Position numbers and translations under genes: made by a program. Positions 28,060-37,057 of a stretch of DNA of 64,000 nt are shown here, piece by piece. The DNA comes from Hyphomicrobium sp. GTDB taxonomy: Bacteria > Pseudomonadota > Alphaproteobacteria > Rhizobiales > Hyphomicrobiaceae. The stretch is taken from contig JADJVG010000015.1 of NCBI GenBank assembly GCA_016716675.1, forward strand, positions 1 to 64,000. The letters run 5' to 3'. The notes below the pieces were generated by a model. The model searched no databases and had not been told where the DNA came from. It saw only the letters and a list, made by a program, of their open reading frames with translations. Every line of letters starts with the position of its first letter. The stretch's first letter is position 1.

Positions 28060-29398
28060 TCAGCGGCATTTAATGGCGCGAATGGCCGGGTCGGTCGGCC
28101 GGGGACCGGAAACGAGACGGGGCACGACGAAGTTGCCGGGCCGGTTCTTCGGCAACACGCGTTTGATGTCGGCTGCCGTGCGGGCGCCAAACACCACGGC
28201 TTCGAGCAGGGAGTTGGAGGCGAGCCTGTTGGCACCGTGCAGACCGGTCGATGCAACTTCGCCGACCGCCCACAGACCTTCGACGTTGGTGCGCCCGCGC
28301 GCATCGGTGGCGATGCCGCCCATGTGGTAATGCTCGGCGGGCGCGACCGGGATCAGCTCGGTGACGGGATCGATGCCGGCGCGCTGGCAGTGATCGTAAA
28401 CCGTCGGGAATGCGGTCGGGAAGCGTGCGCCGATCGCCTCGCGGCAATCGAGGAAACGCGCCGCGCCCGGCCTTGATCTCGGCAAACACGCCGCGGGCCA
28501 CCACATCGCGCGGCGCCAGCTCTCCGCGCGGATCGATGGCCAGCATGAAGCGCTCACCCTTGGCGTTGAGAAGGGTCGCGCCTTCGCCCCGCAGCGCCTC
28601 GGTTGCGAGCGGTGCGGGATCGAGATGCGCGTCAATCGCGGTCGGGTGGAACTGCACGAATTCGGCGTCGGCAATCACCGCGCCGGCGCGGGCGGCCATG
28701 GCGATGGCTTCGCCGCGGGCGTACCCCGGGTTGGTGGTGACGGCAAAGAGCGCGCCGACGCCGCCCGTCGCCAGCACAACGGCACAGGCCGGCACGAATT
28801 CGTAGGTTCCTTCGCCGGGGCCTGAGTGGCGGATGAGACGCACGCCTTCGACCCGGCCAGCCTCGGCAATGAGATCGTCGGCAGCGTAGCCTTCGAGCAC
28901 GCGGATGGTCGGGCAGGCCCGTACCGAGGCGATCAGCGCCTGCATGATGGCGGCACCTGCCCGGTCGCCGGAGACGCGCACGACGCGCTTTTCCGAATGC
29001 GCCGCTTCCTTCGACAGCACGTAGTGGCCTTCCAGATCGCGGTCGAAGGGCACGCCGTATTTCAGCAAGTCGCGAATGCTGTCGGGACCTTCGTCGGCGA
29101 CGAGGTGGGCGATCTTTTCGTCGACCGTGCCTGCGCCCGCCGCGATGGTATCTTCTGCGTGTTTGGCGGTGCTATCGCCCTCACCGACGGCAGCGGCAAT
29201 GCCGCCCTGCGCCCACATGCTGGACGCGCCTTCGCCGAGCGGTGCGGCTGCAATCACCGTGACGGGCAGCGGCGCGAGCTTCAACGCTGTGTAGAGGCCC
29301 GCAAGCCCGGCGCCGATGATGACGACATCCCCCGGCCGCGGGTTGGCGGCAGCGGGCTTGAAGGCGGTCTTGGTCCGGCGGGGCGTCTTGGCAACCAT
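28060..29398 (-). CDS. nadB: L-aspartate oxidase (frameshift; C-terminus short)
   Basis: FAD-dependent oxidation of L-aspartate to iminoaspartate, the NadA substrate. The dinucleotide motif is VVIIGAGLAGLYTALKL. SSMWAQGGIAAAVG, HYVLSKEAAHSEKRVVR, LATGGVGALFAVTTNPGYA and VQFHPTAI follow. One extra base near 28455 shifts the frame, after which LDCREAIGARFPT, EHYHMGGIATDARGRTNVEG and GLHGANRLASNSLLEAVVFG restore the flavin domain. The frame stops at 28060 after about 446 residues, whereas family members run about 510-540 with a C-terminal helical domain. Another frame ends exactly at the nadC start with a plausible tail. Part of the C-terminal domain therefore appears missing. Confidence 0.88.
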
Positions 29399-29448
29399 GG
29401 CGATTTAGCCTTTCACAACACGAGCGCAGGGGGGCGTGCGTTCCGTCG

Positions 29449-30522
29449 TCAGATCTTCAGGTTGACCATGCGTTCCACGGCCCGGCGCGCCCGTTCGGCG
29501 ACGTCGGGATCGACGGTCACCTCGTAGCGCATGTTGACGAGGCTGTCGTAGATGCCTTCCAGGCTGATGCGCTTCATGTGCGGGCACAGATTGCAGGGCC
29601 GCACGAACTCGACGTCGGGCGCTTCAACAGCGACGTTGGAGGCCATCGAGCACTCGGTGACGAGCACGACTTTCTTCGGCCGGTTGGTCTTGACCCAGTT
29701 GATCATGCCCGAGGTCGAGCCGGTGAAGTCGGATGCGGCGATCACGTCCTGCGGGCATTCGGGGTGAGCGATAATCTTCACGCCCGGGTCGTCGGCGCGC
29801 ATCTTGTTCAATTCTTCGCCGGTGAAGCGCTCGTGCACTTCGCACGCGCCCTTCCAGGCGATGATCTCGACCTTGGTCTGCGACTGGACCCACTGGGCGA
29901 GATACTGATCGGGAATGCACAGCACGCGCGGCGCACCGAGGCTTTCGACGACCTTGACGGCGTTCGACGAGGTGCAGGTGATATCGCATTCGGCCTTCAC
30001 GGCCGCCGAGGTGTTGACGTAGGTGACGATCGGCACGCCCGGATGGGCTTCACGCAACATGCGCACATCTTCGACTGTGATGGACGCGGCCAGCGAGCAT
30101 CCGGCGCGCATGTCGGGGATCAATACCGTCTTGTCCGGCGACAAAAGCTTGGAGGTTTCGGCCATGAAGTGGACGCCGGCCTGCACGATCACCTTGGCGT
30201 CGGTGCGGGCCGCCTCCTTGGCGAGCTGCAGGCTGTCGCCGCGGAAGTCGGCGACGCCATGGAAAATTTCCGGCGTCATGTAGTTGTGCGCCAGGATGAC
30301 CGCGTTCTTCTGCGCCTTCAGCTCGTTGATGGCCTTGATGTAGGGCGCGTAGTAGGGCCACTCCATCGGCGTGACGACGTGCTTCACCTTCTCAAAGAGA
30401 GGCGCCATCTCCGCTTTGAGTTCCGGCGTCCAGGTATAGGGCACGTGGCGCGCAGGGTTGCGGGTCGCAGGAGCGGCCTTGGCGCTGCCAGTTCTTCTGA
30501 CGATGCCCAAATCGTGCGCCAT
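29449..30522 (-). CDS. nadA: Quinolinate synthase NadA
   Basis: 4Fe-4S enzyme condensing iminoaspartate with dihydroxyacetone phosphate to quinolinate. The three cluster cysteines are seen in MRAGCSLAAS, HPECPQDVIA and RPCNLCPHMKRI. Other family blocks are VILAHNYMTPEIFHGVADF, GDSLQLAKEA, GVHFMAETSKLLSP and GSTSGMINWV. ATG 30522 is chosen over the in-frame GTG 30531 because an AGGAG ribosome-binding site overlaps that GTG. It leads the nadABC cluster and lies downstream of a NadQ-type regulator gene on the same strand, with inverted repeats in between. Confidence 0.96.
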   Translation of the reverse strand: MAHDLGIVRRTGSAKAAPATRNPARHVPYTWTPELKAEMAPLFEKVKHVVTPMEWPYYAPYIKAINELKAQKNAVILAHNYMTPEIFHGVADFRGDSLQLAKEAARTDAKVIVQAGVHFMAETSKLLSPDKTVLIPDMRAGCSLAASITVEDVRMLREAHPGVPIVTYVNTSAAVKAECDITCTSSNAVKVVESLGAPRVLCIPDQYLAQWVQSQTKVEIIAWKGACEVHERFTGEELNKMRADDPGVKIIAHPECPQDVIAASDFTGSTSGMINWVKTNRPKKVVLVTECSMASNVAVEAPDVEFVRPCNLCPHMKRISLEGIYDSLVNMRYEVTVDPDVAERARRAVERMVNLKI

Positions 30523-30530
30523 CCCAACCA

Positions 30531-30535
30531 CTCCT
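30531..30535 (-). promoter_or_regulatory. Ribosome-binding site of nadA
   Basis: Minus-strand AGGAG lies 8 bases before ATG 30522. It overlaps the alternative GTG at 30531 and so decides the start. Confidence 0.75.
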
Positions 30536-30552
30536 CGCTTTGGGCCTCATTG

Positions 30553-30568
30553 TGCTCTAATTCGAGCA
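30553..30568. promoter_or_regulatory. Candidate regulator operator, site 1, upstream of nadA
   Basis: Inverted repeat TGCTC-N6-GAGCA, 31 bases upstream of the nadA ATG. It shares half-sites with a second repeat at 30620-30634. Position suits repression of nadA by the adjacent NadQ-like regulator. This is inference from position and symmetry only. Confidence 0.45.
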
Positions 30569-30619
30569 TATCGGACTTGAAAAAAGCCGGCTAACCTGCC
30601 GGAACCTCGCATCCTGAAA

Positions 30620-30634
30620 TACTCAAACTGAGCA
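30620..30634. promoter_or_regulatory. Candidate regulator operator, site 2, upstream of nadA
   Basis: Nearly perfect 15-base palindrome TACTCA-AAC-TGAGCA (11 of 12 arm bases symmetric). It carries the same TGAGCA half-site as the repeat nearer nadA. Confidence 0.5.
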
Positions 30635-30704
30635 CTCCTGGGATGCTATTAAGTTAATGCACCTGAGGAGAAAATTCCAGACCTGGATAAACGATAAACG
30701 CAGA

Positions 30705-31788
30705 TCAGCATTTTGTCTGCGTGATACGCGCATCAGCACTGCGGCTGGGCGGCGCGGAGACGCGGACGCCCGGCGCCGGGCGTTCAAGAAGAACCTCGCG
30801 CCGGAAGCGGAATAGCTTAGCTGGCCGGCCGCCCGTGCGGGTTTTCACTTCACCCGTCGGCTCCACCAATCCAGCACCTTCGACGAGGCGGCGGAAATTC
30901 TGCTTATGCAGATGCGGTCCAAGGATCGCCTCAACCGTTTTCTGCAGTTCGTAGAGTGTGAATTCCGGCGGCATCAATTCAAAGATCACCGGGCGATACT
31001 TGATTTTCGCCCGGTGCGCCTGATCGCGGTCGCGAGAATCCGGCGATGATCGGACTGCATTGCGAGGCCGAGTTTGGCGCGATCCGTCCTGGCAGGCGCC
31101 TCACTGCGCCCGTCGCGCAGAGCTTCATCGATCAGGCCGGCTTCGTAGAGCAATTCGTAGCGCTCCAGCACCTTTTCTTCGTCCCACGATGCGCCATCGA
31201 GGCCAAAGCAAATGCGGAACGCGATCGGCACGCGCGATGGCCGTTGCGGGGTCGTTGCGGGCGCCGGCCGCTCGGCCCACTGCCGCAAGCGCGGCTCGAT
31301 CTCATTGGCGATGATTTCGGGCCGGCCGCGGCGCCAATCTTCCCACGGGAAATACTGATACCAGCTGCGCCAGACGCCACTGCTCAGCCCGTGTTCGCGG
31401 CGGCTGCGTCAACGCCAGATAGCCAATGGAAACAACGTGCGGGCTGGTGTCTGTCGGTTCCATATGACGGCCGCGATCGGCAAACGTGTAGAGCTGCTCG
31501 GCATAGCCGAGTTCAAGCCCCGTTTGATCGCGAACCCAGGATCTCAGCCCTCCTTCAAGGGTGCGATGCTCGCGCGGATTGAATGGTCCGAACGGCAAGA
31601 CGTCGGTTGCGCCCAGCACTATCGGGCTCTTTGCGCACGACGAGCACCACCGGCTCGTTGTCGAGCACGGCAACGATTGCAGCATTGAGACCAATGCCAA
31701 CGGGCTGATGGTCAGTTGTTTCGCGTGCCAAGACGCGGTGCGATTTTTCTGGCGACGGCTTGCCTCTGCCTGACAATTCCATGTTCAT
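30705..31788 (-). CDS. nadQ: NadQ-type transcriptional regulator, Nudix-related plus winged helix (several frameshifts)
   Basis: Four frame segments align into one protein of about 360 residues. First comes an N-terminal Nudix-like part (GIGLNAAIVAVLDNEPVVLV, then VLPFGPFNPREHRTLEGGLR, WVRDQTGLELGYAEQLYTF, PHVVSIGYLAL). A middle part follows (EIIANEIEPRLRQWAERP, SWDEEKVLERYELLYEAGLI). The C-terminal winged helix is FELMPPEFTLYELQKTVEAI, then KQNFRRLVEGAGLVEPTGE. Shifts lie near 31690, 31370 and 31000. Regulators of this build (NadQ, COG4111) control nadABC in Alphaproteobacteria. The gene lies just upstream of nadA on the same strand, which supports the assignment. Confidence 0.78.
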
Positions 31789-31897
31789 CGTTTGTCATCC
31801 CCGTGCTCCCCATTTGGTGAGCTAAGGAGTGATCATGGCGTTTTTCAGAAATCGAGGTTCATTTTAGTACTGATTGTGCCCAAAAAATGCCGAAATC

Positions 31898-32511
31898 TCA
31901 AATGCGCGCCAACCCGCAAAGCGGTTCCAAGAACCATTGCTCGGCTGCATCGGCGGGCATTGGCACAATTGCGACAGGCGGATGGTCAATCTTGCGACAA
32001 GTTTGGCGGCGCCAAAAATCTCTGCGCTTCGTCGGATCAAATCCGGCAAAGGCGTCGCTTCGAAGTACGCGGCGATCCGGTCGGCCGTCCTTGATGGCCG
32101 CGGCGACGTCCTTTGGAAGGGTCTCTGGAATATCGAAGCGGCGATGTATGGCCGCCAGCAGACGCAACTCAAAGGCTTTGTAATCGAGGCCGATCGCCGA
32201 TTTAAAAGGGCTGATGAGATCGCCGATCACATATTCCGGCGCGTCGTGCAGCAGGGCGGCCCGAACATAGGCGGCATCGAAGCCTGGGTTCAGATGTTCG
32301 ACGATGTCGGTGACAAGCAGCGAGTGTTGAGCCACGGAAAAAGCGTGCGCGCCCTGACGTTTGGCCGTTCCAACGTGCGACGCGGGCGAGGCCGTGGGCG
32401 ATGTCTTCGATCTCGATATCATCAGGAGGAGGGCGCGAGCAGGTCGAGACGGCGTCCCGACAGCATCCGCTGCCAGGCGCGGGCGGGTTTTTGGTGTGGG
32501 CTTGTCGTCAT
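31898..32511 (-). CDS. HD-domain hydrolase, YfbR-like (several frameshifts)
   Basis: ATG 32511 opens MTTSPHQKPARAWQRMLSGR and the conserved RLDLLAP. The HD domain follows in another frame: AHAFSVAQHSLLVTDIVEHL, YVRAALLHDAPEYVIGDLIS, PFKSAIGLDYKAFELRLLAA. These contain the H...HD...D metal ligands typical of HD nucleotidases. A third frame supplies ADRIAAYFEAT, and the end returns to MPADAAEQWFLEPL. At least four shifts are needed, and the total of about 204 residues is family-like. The likely activity is on a nucleotide monophosphate, by analogy with YfbR. The ATG overlaps the tag stop (ATGA). Confidence 0.75.
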
Positions 32512-33114
32512 CTTCCGGGAACTTTGAGTTTGGCGTGAAGTTTTGCGCAGGCCGCATGGCGCGGGCACGACACCAGATGATCGTTGACCATGCCGCTCGA
32601 CTGCATGAACGCATAAATCGTCGTCGGCCCGACGAAACGGAAGCCTTCGGCCTTCAGCGCCTTGCTGATGCGCTTGGAAACGTCCGTCTCGCCGGTGCGT
32701 CCTTGAGCGCGCCAAGGGCGTTCTGCGCCGGTTGGCCGTCGATGAAGCCCCAGACGAAATGCGCAAATGGCTGTGCGCTTGGAGCGCCAGATAGGCCTTG
32801 GCATTGTCGATGGTCGATTCGATTTTCAGTCGGTTGCGCACGATCCCGGCGTCATCCATCAACCGGGCGAAGTCGCGGGAATTGCAGCGGGCAATTTGGG
32901 CCGCGTCGAAACCGTGAAACGCGCGGCGGAAATTATCGCGCTTCTTCAAAATGGTCAGCCAAGACAAGCCGGACTGAAAGCCTTCGAGCACCAGCTTTTC
33001 AAACAGTTTCTGGCTGTCGGTCAGCGGCACGCCCCACTCTTCGTCGTGATAGCGGGCGTAGATCGGGTCTTCGATCCCGGGCCACGGGCAGCGCTCACCA
33101 GCAGCTGAGGCCAT
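32508..33114 (-). CDS. tag: DNA-3-methyladenine glycosylase I (two frameshifts)
   Basis: Base-excision enzyme removing 3-methyladenine. The N-terminus CPWPGIEDPIYARYHDEEWG carries the HDEEWG family signature, followed by LFEKLVLEGFQSGLSWLTIL and DAGIVRNRLKIESTIDNAKA. Correcting shifts near 32775 and 32700 gives FAHFVWGFIDGQP, then SKRISKALKAEGFRFVGPTT and MQSSGMVNDHLVSC with the zinc-site His/Cys residues. It ends KLKVPGR. About 201 residues, normal. The start overlaps the ygfZ stop (TGATG) and the stop overlaps the HD gene start, so the three are one coupled operon. Confidence 0.9.
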
Positions 33115-34025
33115 CAGACGAGACCCGGCGTTGCGGGGCGGGCAGCAGCACTTGCTCGGTAGGTCTCGAGCGCGGCTTCGTCGGGCGAAATAGCAACGCC
33201 GTTGGCGGTGAGCGATAGGCCCTTTTCCCGCGCTTCAACGGCGCGGTCGAGGCGCAGCATGGCGAGGCCGTTCACGCCATCGACCGAACCGACCCGGCCG
33301 ATAGCGGCTTCTCCCAGCAGAATGTCGGCATGCATTGTAAGTGCTGCCGCGCCACTGACCTTGACAATGCGCTTGCGTACGACCGTCTTGTTCTGCATGC
33401 GCGAGACGACCTCCTGGCCGACGTAGCAGCCTTTCTTGAAGGATACGCCGTTGAACAGATCGAAATCGGCTTCATGCGGGTAGGCGTCGCCGAAGTCGTA
33501 ATCCTTGCCGCCTTCCGGCACGCCAAGCGCTATGCGGTGGGCGTCATAGGCTGCTTCACTCGCGTCGGTGTCGTTGGTGGCGGATGCGACATCGGTTGCT
33601 AGCGCGGCGTCCGCCAAGATGCGCCGGCCTAAGGCGGGTATGCGCGGATCGGCGAAAGAGACTGTCGCCCGCGTCTCACCCGATGACGCTGCCGTCGCGC
33701 CCCACAGCGCATAAACTTTGTAGTTTGCCGATACATCGTGCAGCGCCACGTCGGCGCGCAATCTGTACATTGTCAGCCGTTTGACGAAATCGGCGGCTTT
33801 GTCCTTGGCGAGTTCGATGAGAAAGCCGTCCGCTGTTCTGACAACGAAGAATTCAAACAGAATTTTGCCCTGCGGCGACAGCAAGCCGGCGTGAATAGCC
33901 GCTCCGTCGCGCGATAAGGCGTCCATATCGTTGGTGATGAGACCCTGCAACAGCTTGCCGGCGTCGGTTCCCGTTACGGAGACAACGCCGCGATCGTGAA
34001 GCGGTGCGATCATGTCGCTCGCCAT
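33114..34025 (-). CDS. ygfZ: YgfZ/GcvT-type folate-binding protein
   Basis: Tetrahydrofolate-dependent helper in iron-sulfur cluster repair or assembly. The hallmark KGCYVGQEVVSRM motif is present in FNGVSFKKGCYVGQEV. The N-terminal GcvT-like fold is seen in VVSVTGTDAGKLLQGLITND. ATG 34025 is chosen over the upstream TTG 34046 because AGGCGAGGG precedes it. The gene is divergent from the dihydroorotase-like gene and translationally coupled to tag. Confidence 0.92.
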   Translation of the reverse strand: MASDMIAPLHDRGVVSVTGTDAGKLLQGLITNDMDALSRDGAAIHAGLLSPQGKILFEFFVVRTADGFLIELAKDKAADFVKRLTMYRLRADVALHDVSANYKVYALWGATAASSGETRATVSFADPRIPALGRRILADAALATDVASATNDTDASEAAYDAHRIALGVPEGGKDYDFGDAYPHEADFDLFNGVSFKKGCYVGQEVVSRMQNKTVVRKRIVKVSGAAALTMHADILLGEAAIGRVGSVDGVNGLAMLRLDRAVEAREKGLSLTANGVAISPDEAALETYRASAAARPATPGLV

Positions 34026-34109
34026 GAGCCCTCGCCTGGATTGCAAACCTGATCAGGGTTACGTATGCCCGACCGAGGCTGAACGCAAGCCGCTGGAGAA
34101 CGCACCCCG

Positions 34110-35438
34110 ATGGCCCAGACATTCGACCTGCTGATCACAGGCGCGACCGTCGTCAATCATGACGGACGCGGTGTGCGCGATATCGCCATAGCAAACGGCC
34201 GCATTGCCGCGATCGGCAATTTGAAGGGCGCCAAATCCGCCGAGACACTGGACGCCACCGGGCTGCATATTTTGCCGGGCGTTATCGACAGTCAGGTGCA
34301 TTTCCGCGAGCCGGGGTTGGTGCATAAGGAAGACCTGGAAACCGGCAGCCGCGCGGCGGTCGCGGGCGGGGTGACGGCCGTTTTCGAGATGCCGAATACC
34401 AAGCCGCTGACAACGTCGGCGGAAGCACTTGCCCATAAAGTCAGCCTCGCGCGCCACCGCATGTTCTGCGATTTCGCGTTCTTCGTCGGCGGTACGCGCG
34501 AAAATATTGCAGACATCCCGGCGCTCGAAAAGCTCGAAGGCTCCGCCGGCATGAAAGTCTTCATGGGCTCCTCGACCGGCGATCTCCTGGTTGATGACGG
34601 CGTGTCGCTGGACGCGATCATCGCCAAGATTTCGCGCCGCGCCTCATTCCACGCCGAGGACGAGGCACGCCTCAAATCCCGCATGGATATCCGCCGGACC
34701 GGCGATCCGTCTTCTCACCCAGAGTGGCGCGACCCGGAAGCTGCCCTGATCGCCACCACGCGGCTCGTTGCCATGGCTGAGAAGTATAAGAAGCGCGTGC
34801 ATGTGCTGCACATCTCGACCGCGGAAGAAATGGCGTTCCTCAAGGACCACAAGGATTATGCCTCCGTCGAAGTGACGCCGCATCACCTGACGCTTGAAGC
34901 ACCAGACTGTTACGAGCGGCTCGGGGCATACGCGCAGATGAACCCGCCGGTACGCGATGCCCGCCATCGCCAAGCGATCTGGGCAGCACTGCAATCCGGC
35001 GTCGTCGATGTGCTCGGCTCTGACCACGCGCCGCACATGCGTGAAGAGAAAGAGCACGTCTACCCCGACACCCATTCCGGCATGACGGGCGTTCAAACGC
35101 TGGTGCCGATCATGCTCGACCACGTTAACGCCGGGCGTTTGACGCTGCAGCGGTTGGTCGATCTGACCAGCCATGGCCCGCAGCGCCTGTTCGGTCTGCG
35201 CGGTAAGGGGCGCATCGCGGTCGGCTATGATGCCGATTTGACGATTGTCGATTTGAAACGTCGCGAAACGATCCGCAATTCCTGGATCGAGAGCCGCTGC
35301 GGATGGACGCCCTATGATGGCGTCGAAGTTACCGGTTGGCCCATCGGCACGTTCGTTCGCGGCCATAAGGTCATGTGGGACGGCGAGATTCTGGGCCCTG
35401 CCAAGGGGGAACCGGCAGGGTTCCTCGAAGGCTTCTGA
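34110..35438 (+). CDS. pyrC: Dihydroorotase-like amidohydrolase
   Basis: This is a 442-residue amidohydrolase of the class I dihydroorotase family (carbamoyl-aspartate to dihydroorotate in pyrimidine synthesis). Seen are SQVHFREPGLVHKEDLETGS, VFEMPNTKPLTTS, the carboxylated-Lys segment GMKVFMGSSTGDLLV, FHAEDEAR, VHVLHISTAEE, VEVTPHHL and LGSDHAPH. The first metal motif reads DSQVH, not DxHxH, so a Gln replaces the first His. Such variants occur in Alphaproteobacteria as I recall them, and the true substrate is less certain. The Asp near the C-terminal metal site (SDHAPH) is kept. Confidence 0.82.
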   Translation: MAQTFDLLITGATVVNHDGRGVRDIAIANGRIAAIGNLKGAKSAETLDATGLHILPGVIDSQVHFREPGLVHKEDLETGSRAAVAGGVTAVFEMPNTKPLTTSAEALAHKVSLARHRMFCDFAFFVGGTRENIADIPALEKLEGSAGMKVFMGSSTGDLLVDDGVSLDAIIAKISRRASFHAEDEARLKSRMDIRRTGDPSSHPEWRDPEAALIATTRLVAMAEKYKKRVHVLHISTAEEMAFLKDHKDYASVEVTPHHLTLEAPDCYERLGAYAQMNPPVRDARHRQAIWAALQSGVVDVLGSDHAPHMREEKEHVYPDTHSGMTGVQTLVPIMLDHVNAGRLTLQRLVDLTSHGPQRLFGLRGKGRIAVGYDADLTIVDLKRRETIRNSWIESRCGWTPYDGVEVTGWPIGTFVRGHKVMWDGEILGPAKGEPAGFLEGF

Positions 35439-35527
35439 GGGGCAGTGGTGCCGCCCGCTGCGGCGTTAACCGGGTTGGCATTACAATTGCTTCGGAACGG
35501 TCGATCCCAACTGAGGCCTCCCAATCT

Positions 35528-35728
35528 ATGCTCGCGACCGTCGTCCAAAAAACAATCGCCCCGAACCAGCCGCTGAGCTGGTTCGAGGCGTTTCTTGTTT
35601 CGAGTGCGGTTTTTGTGGCCGCTTTGCCGGTGACTGCCGGGCTTTATCTGGTGAAGTCGGCGATGGGCATCAACCTCATGGCTGGCCCGTCGCCGCTGCA
35701 CAATCTGCTCTACCACTTCGTGGTCTAG
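35528..35728 (+). CDS. Small membrane protein, function unknown
   Basis: This is a 66-residue protein starting at ATG 35528, with one long hydrophobic segment (FEAFLVSSAVFVAALPVTAG) and a C-terminus ending PSPLHNLLYHFVV. An in-frame extension upstream into the dihydroorotase gene is unlikely. It is convergent with the L,D-transpeptidase, 19 bases away. Confidence 0.6.
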   Translation: MLATVVQKTIAPNQPLSWFEAFLVSSAVFVAALPVTAGLYLVKSAMGINLMAGPSPLHNLLYHFVV

Positions 35729-35747
35729 CGGGCGGCTCTCCTCAGTC

Positions 35748-36529
35748 TTAGCCGTTCGAGCCGTTCTTTGCGGCATTGGCGATATTCTTCGGCAGCTTCG
35801 ATAGCACATGTACCGTCGTGCCGATGCCCGCGATCTTCGACAGATGCGTCACGTGACCGTTGGTCATGCGGATACATCCTGACGACGCCGCCGTGCCGAT
35901 CGAGCTGACGTCGTTGGTGCCGTGGATGCGATACAGCGAGTTGCCGAGATACAGCGCCATGGCGCCGAGCGGGTTGCGCACGCCGCCCGTCATGTGTTGC
36001 GGCAGGTGCGGTTTGCGCTGCAGCATTTCCGCCGGCGGACGCCAATCGGGCCACGCGACCTTACGCGAGATCGTTTGCGTGCCGGTCCAGGAGAAGCCCG
36101 CTTTGCCGACGGCAATCGGATACTGATAGGCGCTCGACGACGAGAGCACATAGTAAAGACGGCGGCCTGCGGTGTCGATAATGATCTTGCCGGCCCCGTA
36201 GCTGTTGGGGAACGACACGGTCTTAGGCGCGACCGGCGAAATCGACGGCTTGCCGCCGCCGCTCATTTCGGCCGGACCCTTCTTGTTTTTCTTCAAAGGC
36301 GCTTCAAGCGCGTTGTCTTGCGATGCCAGAGCATCGATCTTCTTTTTCTTCTTCGACTTCGCGGCCGATTCAAACAGCCAGTTGCTTTCAGTCTGCGCCG
36401 GCTTTGCCGAGCGGCTGCACTTGTTCGGCATAACGTAGCCGTACGTTTCTTCCGACGGATGGAAGGCGCTGGCGGGTGCTGCAAAGCCGAAGGCTGCAGC
36501 ACTGCCGTTGCAAAGAACAATCTTGTCAT
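35748..36529 (-). CDS. L,D-transpeptidase, YkuD family (N-terminal frameshift)
   Basis: Periplasmic enzyme making 3-3 peptidoglycan crosslinks or attaching proteins to the wall. The YkuD signature with the catalytic Cys is RIHGTNDVSSIGTAASSGCI followed by RM. It also has IIIDTAGRRLYYVLSSS. The main frame begins at 36431, but the real start is ATG 36529 (MTRLFFATAVL). Restoring one base near 36490 gives AFGFAAPASAFHPSEETYGY, a signal peptide. Between signal peptide and catalytic domain lies a Lys-rich linker (KSKKKKK). Repaired length is about 260 residues. Confidence 0.9.
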
Positions 36530-37057
36530 AACGCTAAACCCTGCTGTTAACGTAGCTTGTGAGGGGGTATTAACCAGAGACGGCGGCTTTGACCAACCCC
36601 CATGCGGCGTATGGTTACTGCGGGCGGCGCGCAAAAACGCAGGCTACGGCGCGCGAAATCGCGATTCCATCGCTCGGCGCCAAGCGTTGCAAAACGCGCT
36701 CATGCAGCGCCCAGATTCGCAAATTGCTTCGCGATTTCGTGTGCTTGCAACTTGCGCGATCACAAACGCAACGTGCGAGCAGAGGTCTTGCTTGCGTCGC
36801 ACCTCAAAAAATCTGCGAAAAATGGCCACAGACTCTGGTTGGGACGTCTCGCCACACGCGGGCGGCCATGTCGCAGCGCTGACCCAGGTAAATCTCTGTC
36901 GCCCAAATGCCGTGCTATTCTGGTGGCAGTTATCCCCCCAGCCGTAGACAACCAGAGCGCCACTAACTAACTGTTGTTTCAGGGTCGCTAAAGTGACTCG
37001 CCGCCCATAGTGCCAGGATTGCAGCAGCGCATTTCCGGTAGGACGACGTAGGAGCTG
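36530..37057. other. Intergenic region, nothing recognised
   Basis: About 530 bases separate the L,D-transpeptidase start (minus) from the LysE start (plus). Small open frames on + are Arg/Ser-rich and lack motifs. It must hold both promoters, but none stands out. Confidence 0.5.

Noticed and set aside
26788..28476. 562-codon open frame on + opposite nadC/nadB
   Set aside because: Long only because the opposite genes are GC-rich; it covers two conserved genes in antisense and shows no domain.
36937..36947. TTATCCCCC as a DnaA box near a possible origin
   Set aside because: Single imperfect match, no cluster of boxes, no dnaA/dnaN or gidA-type neighbours.
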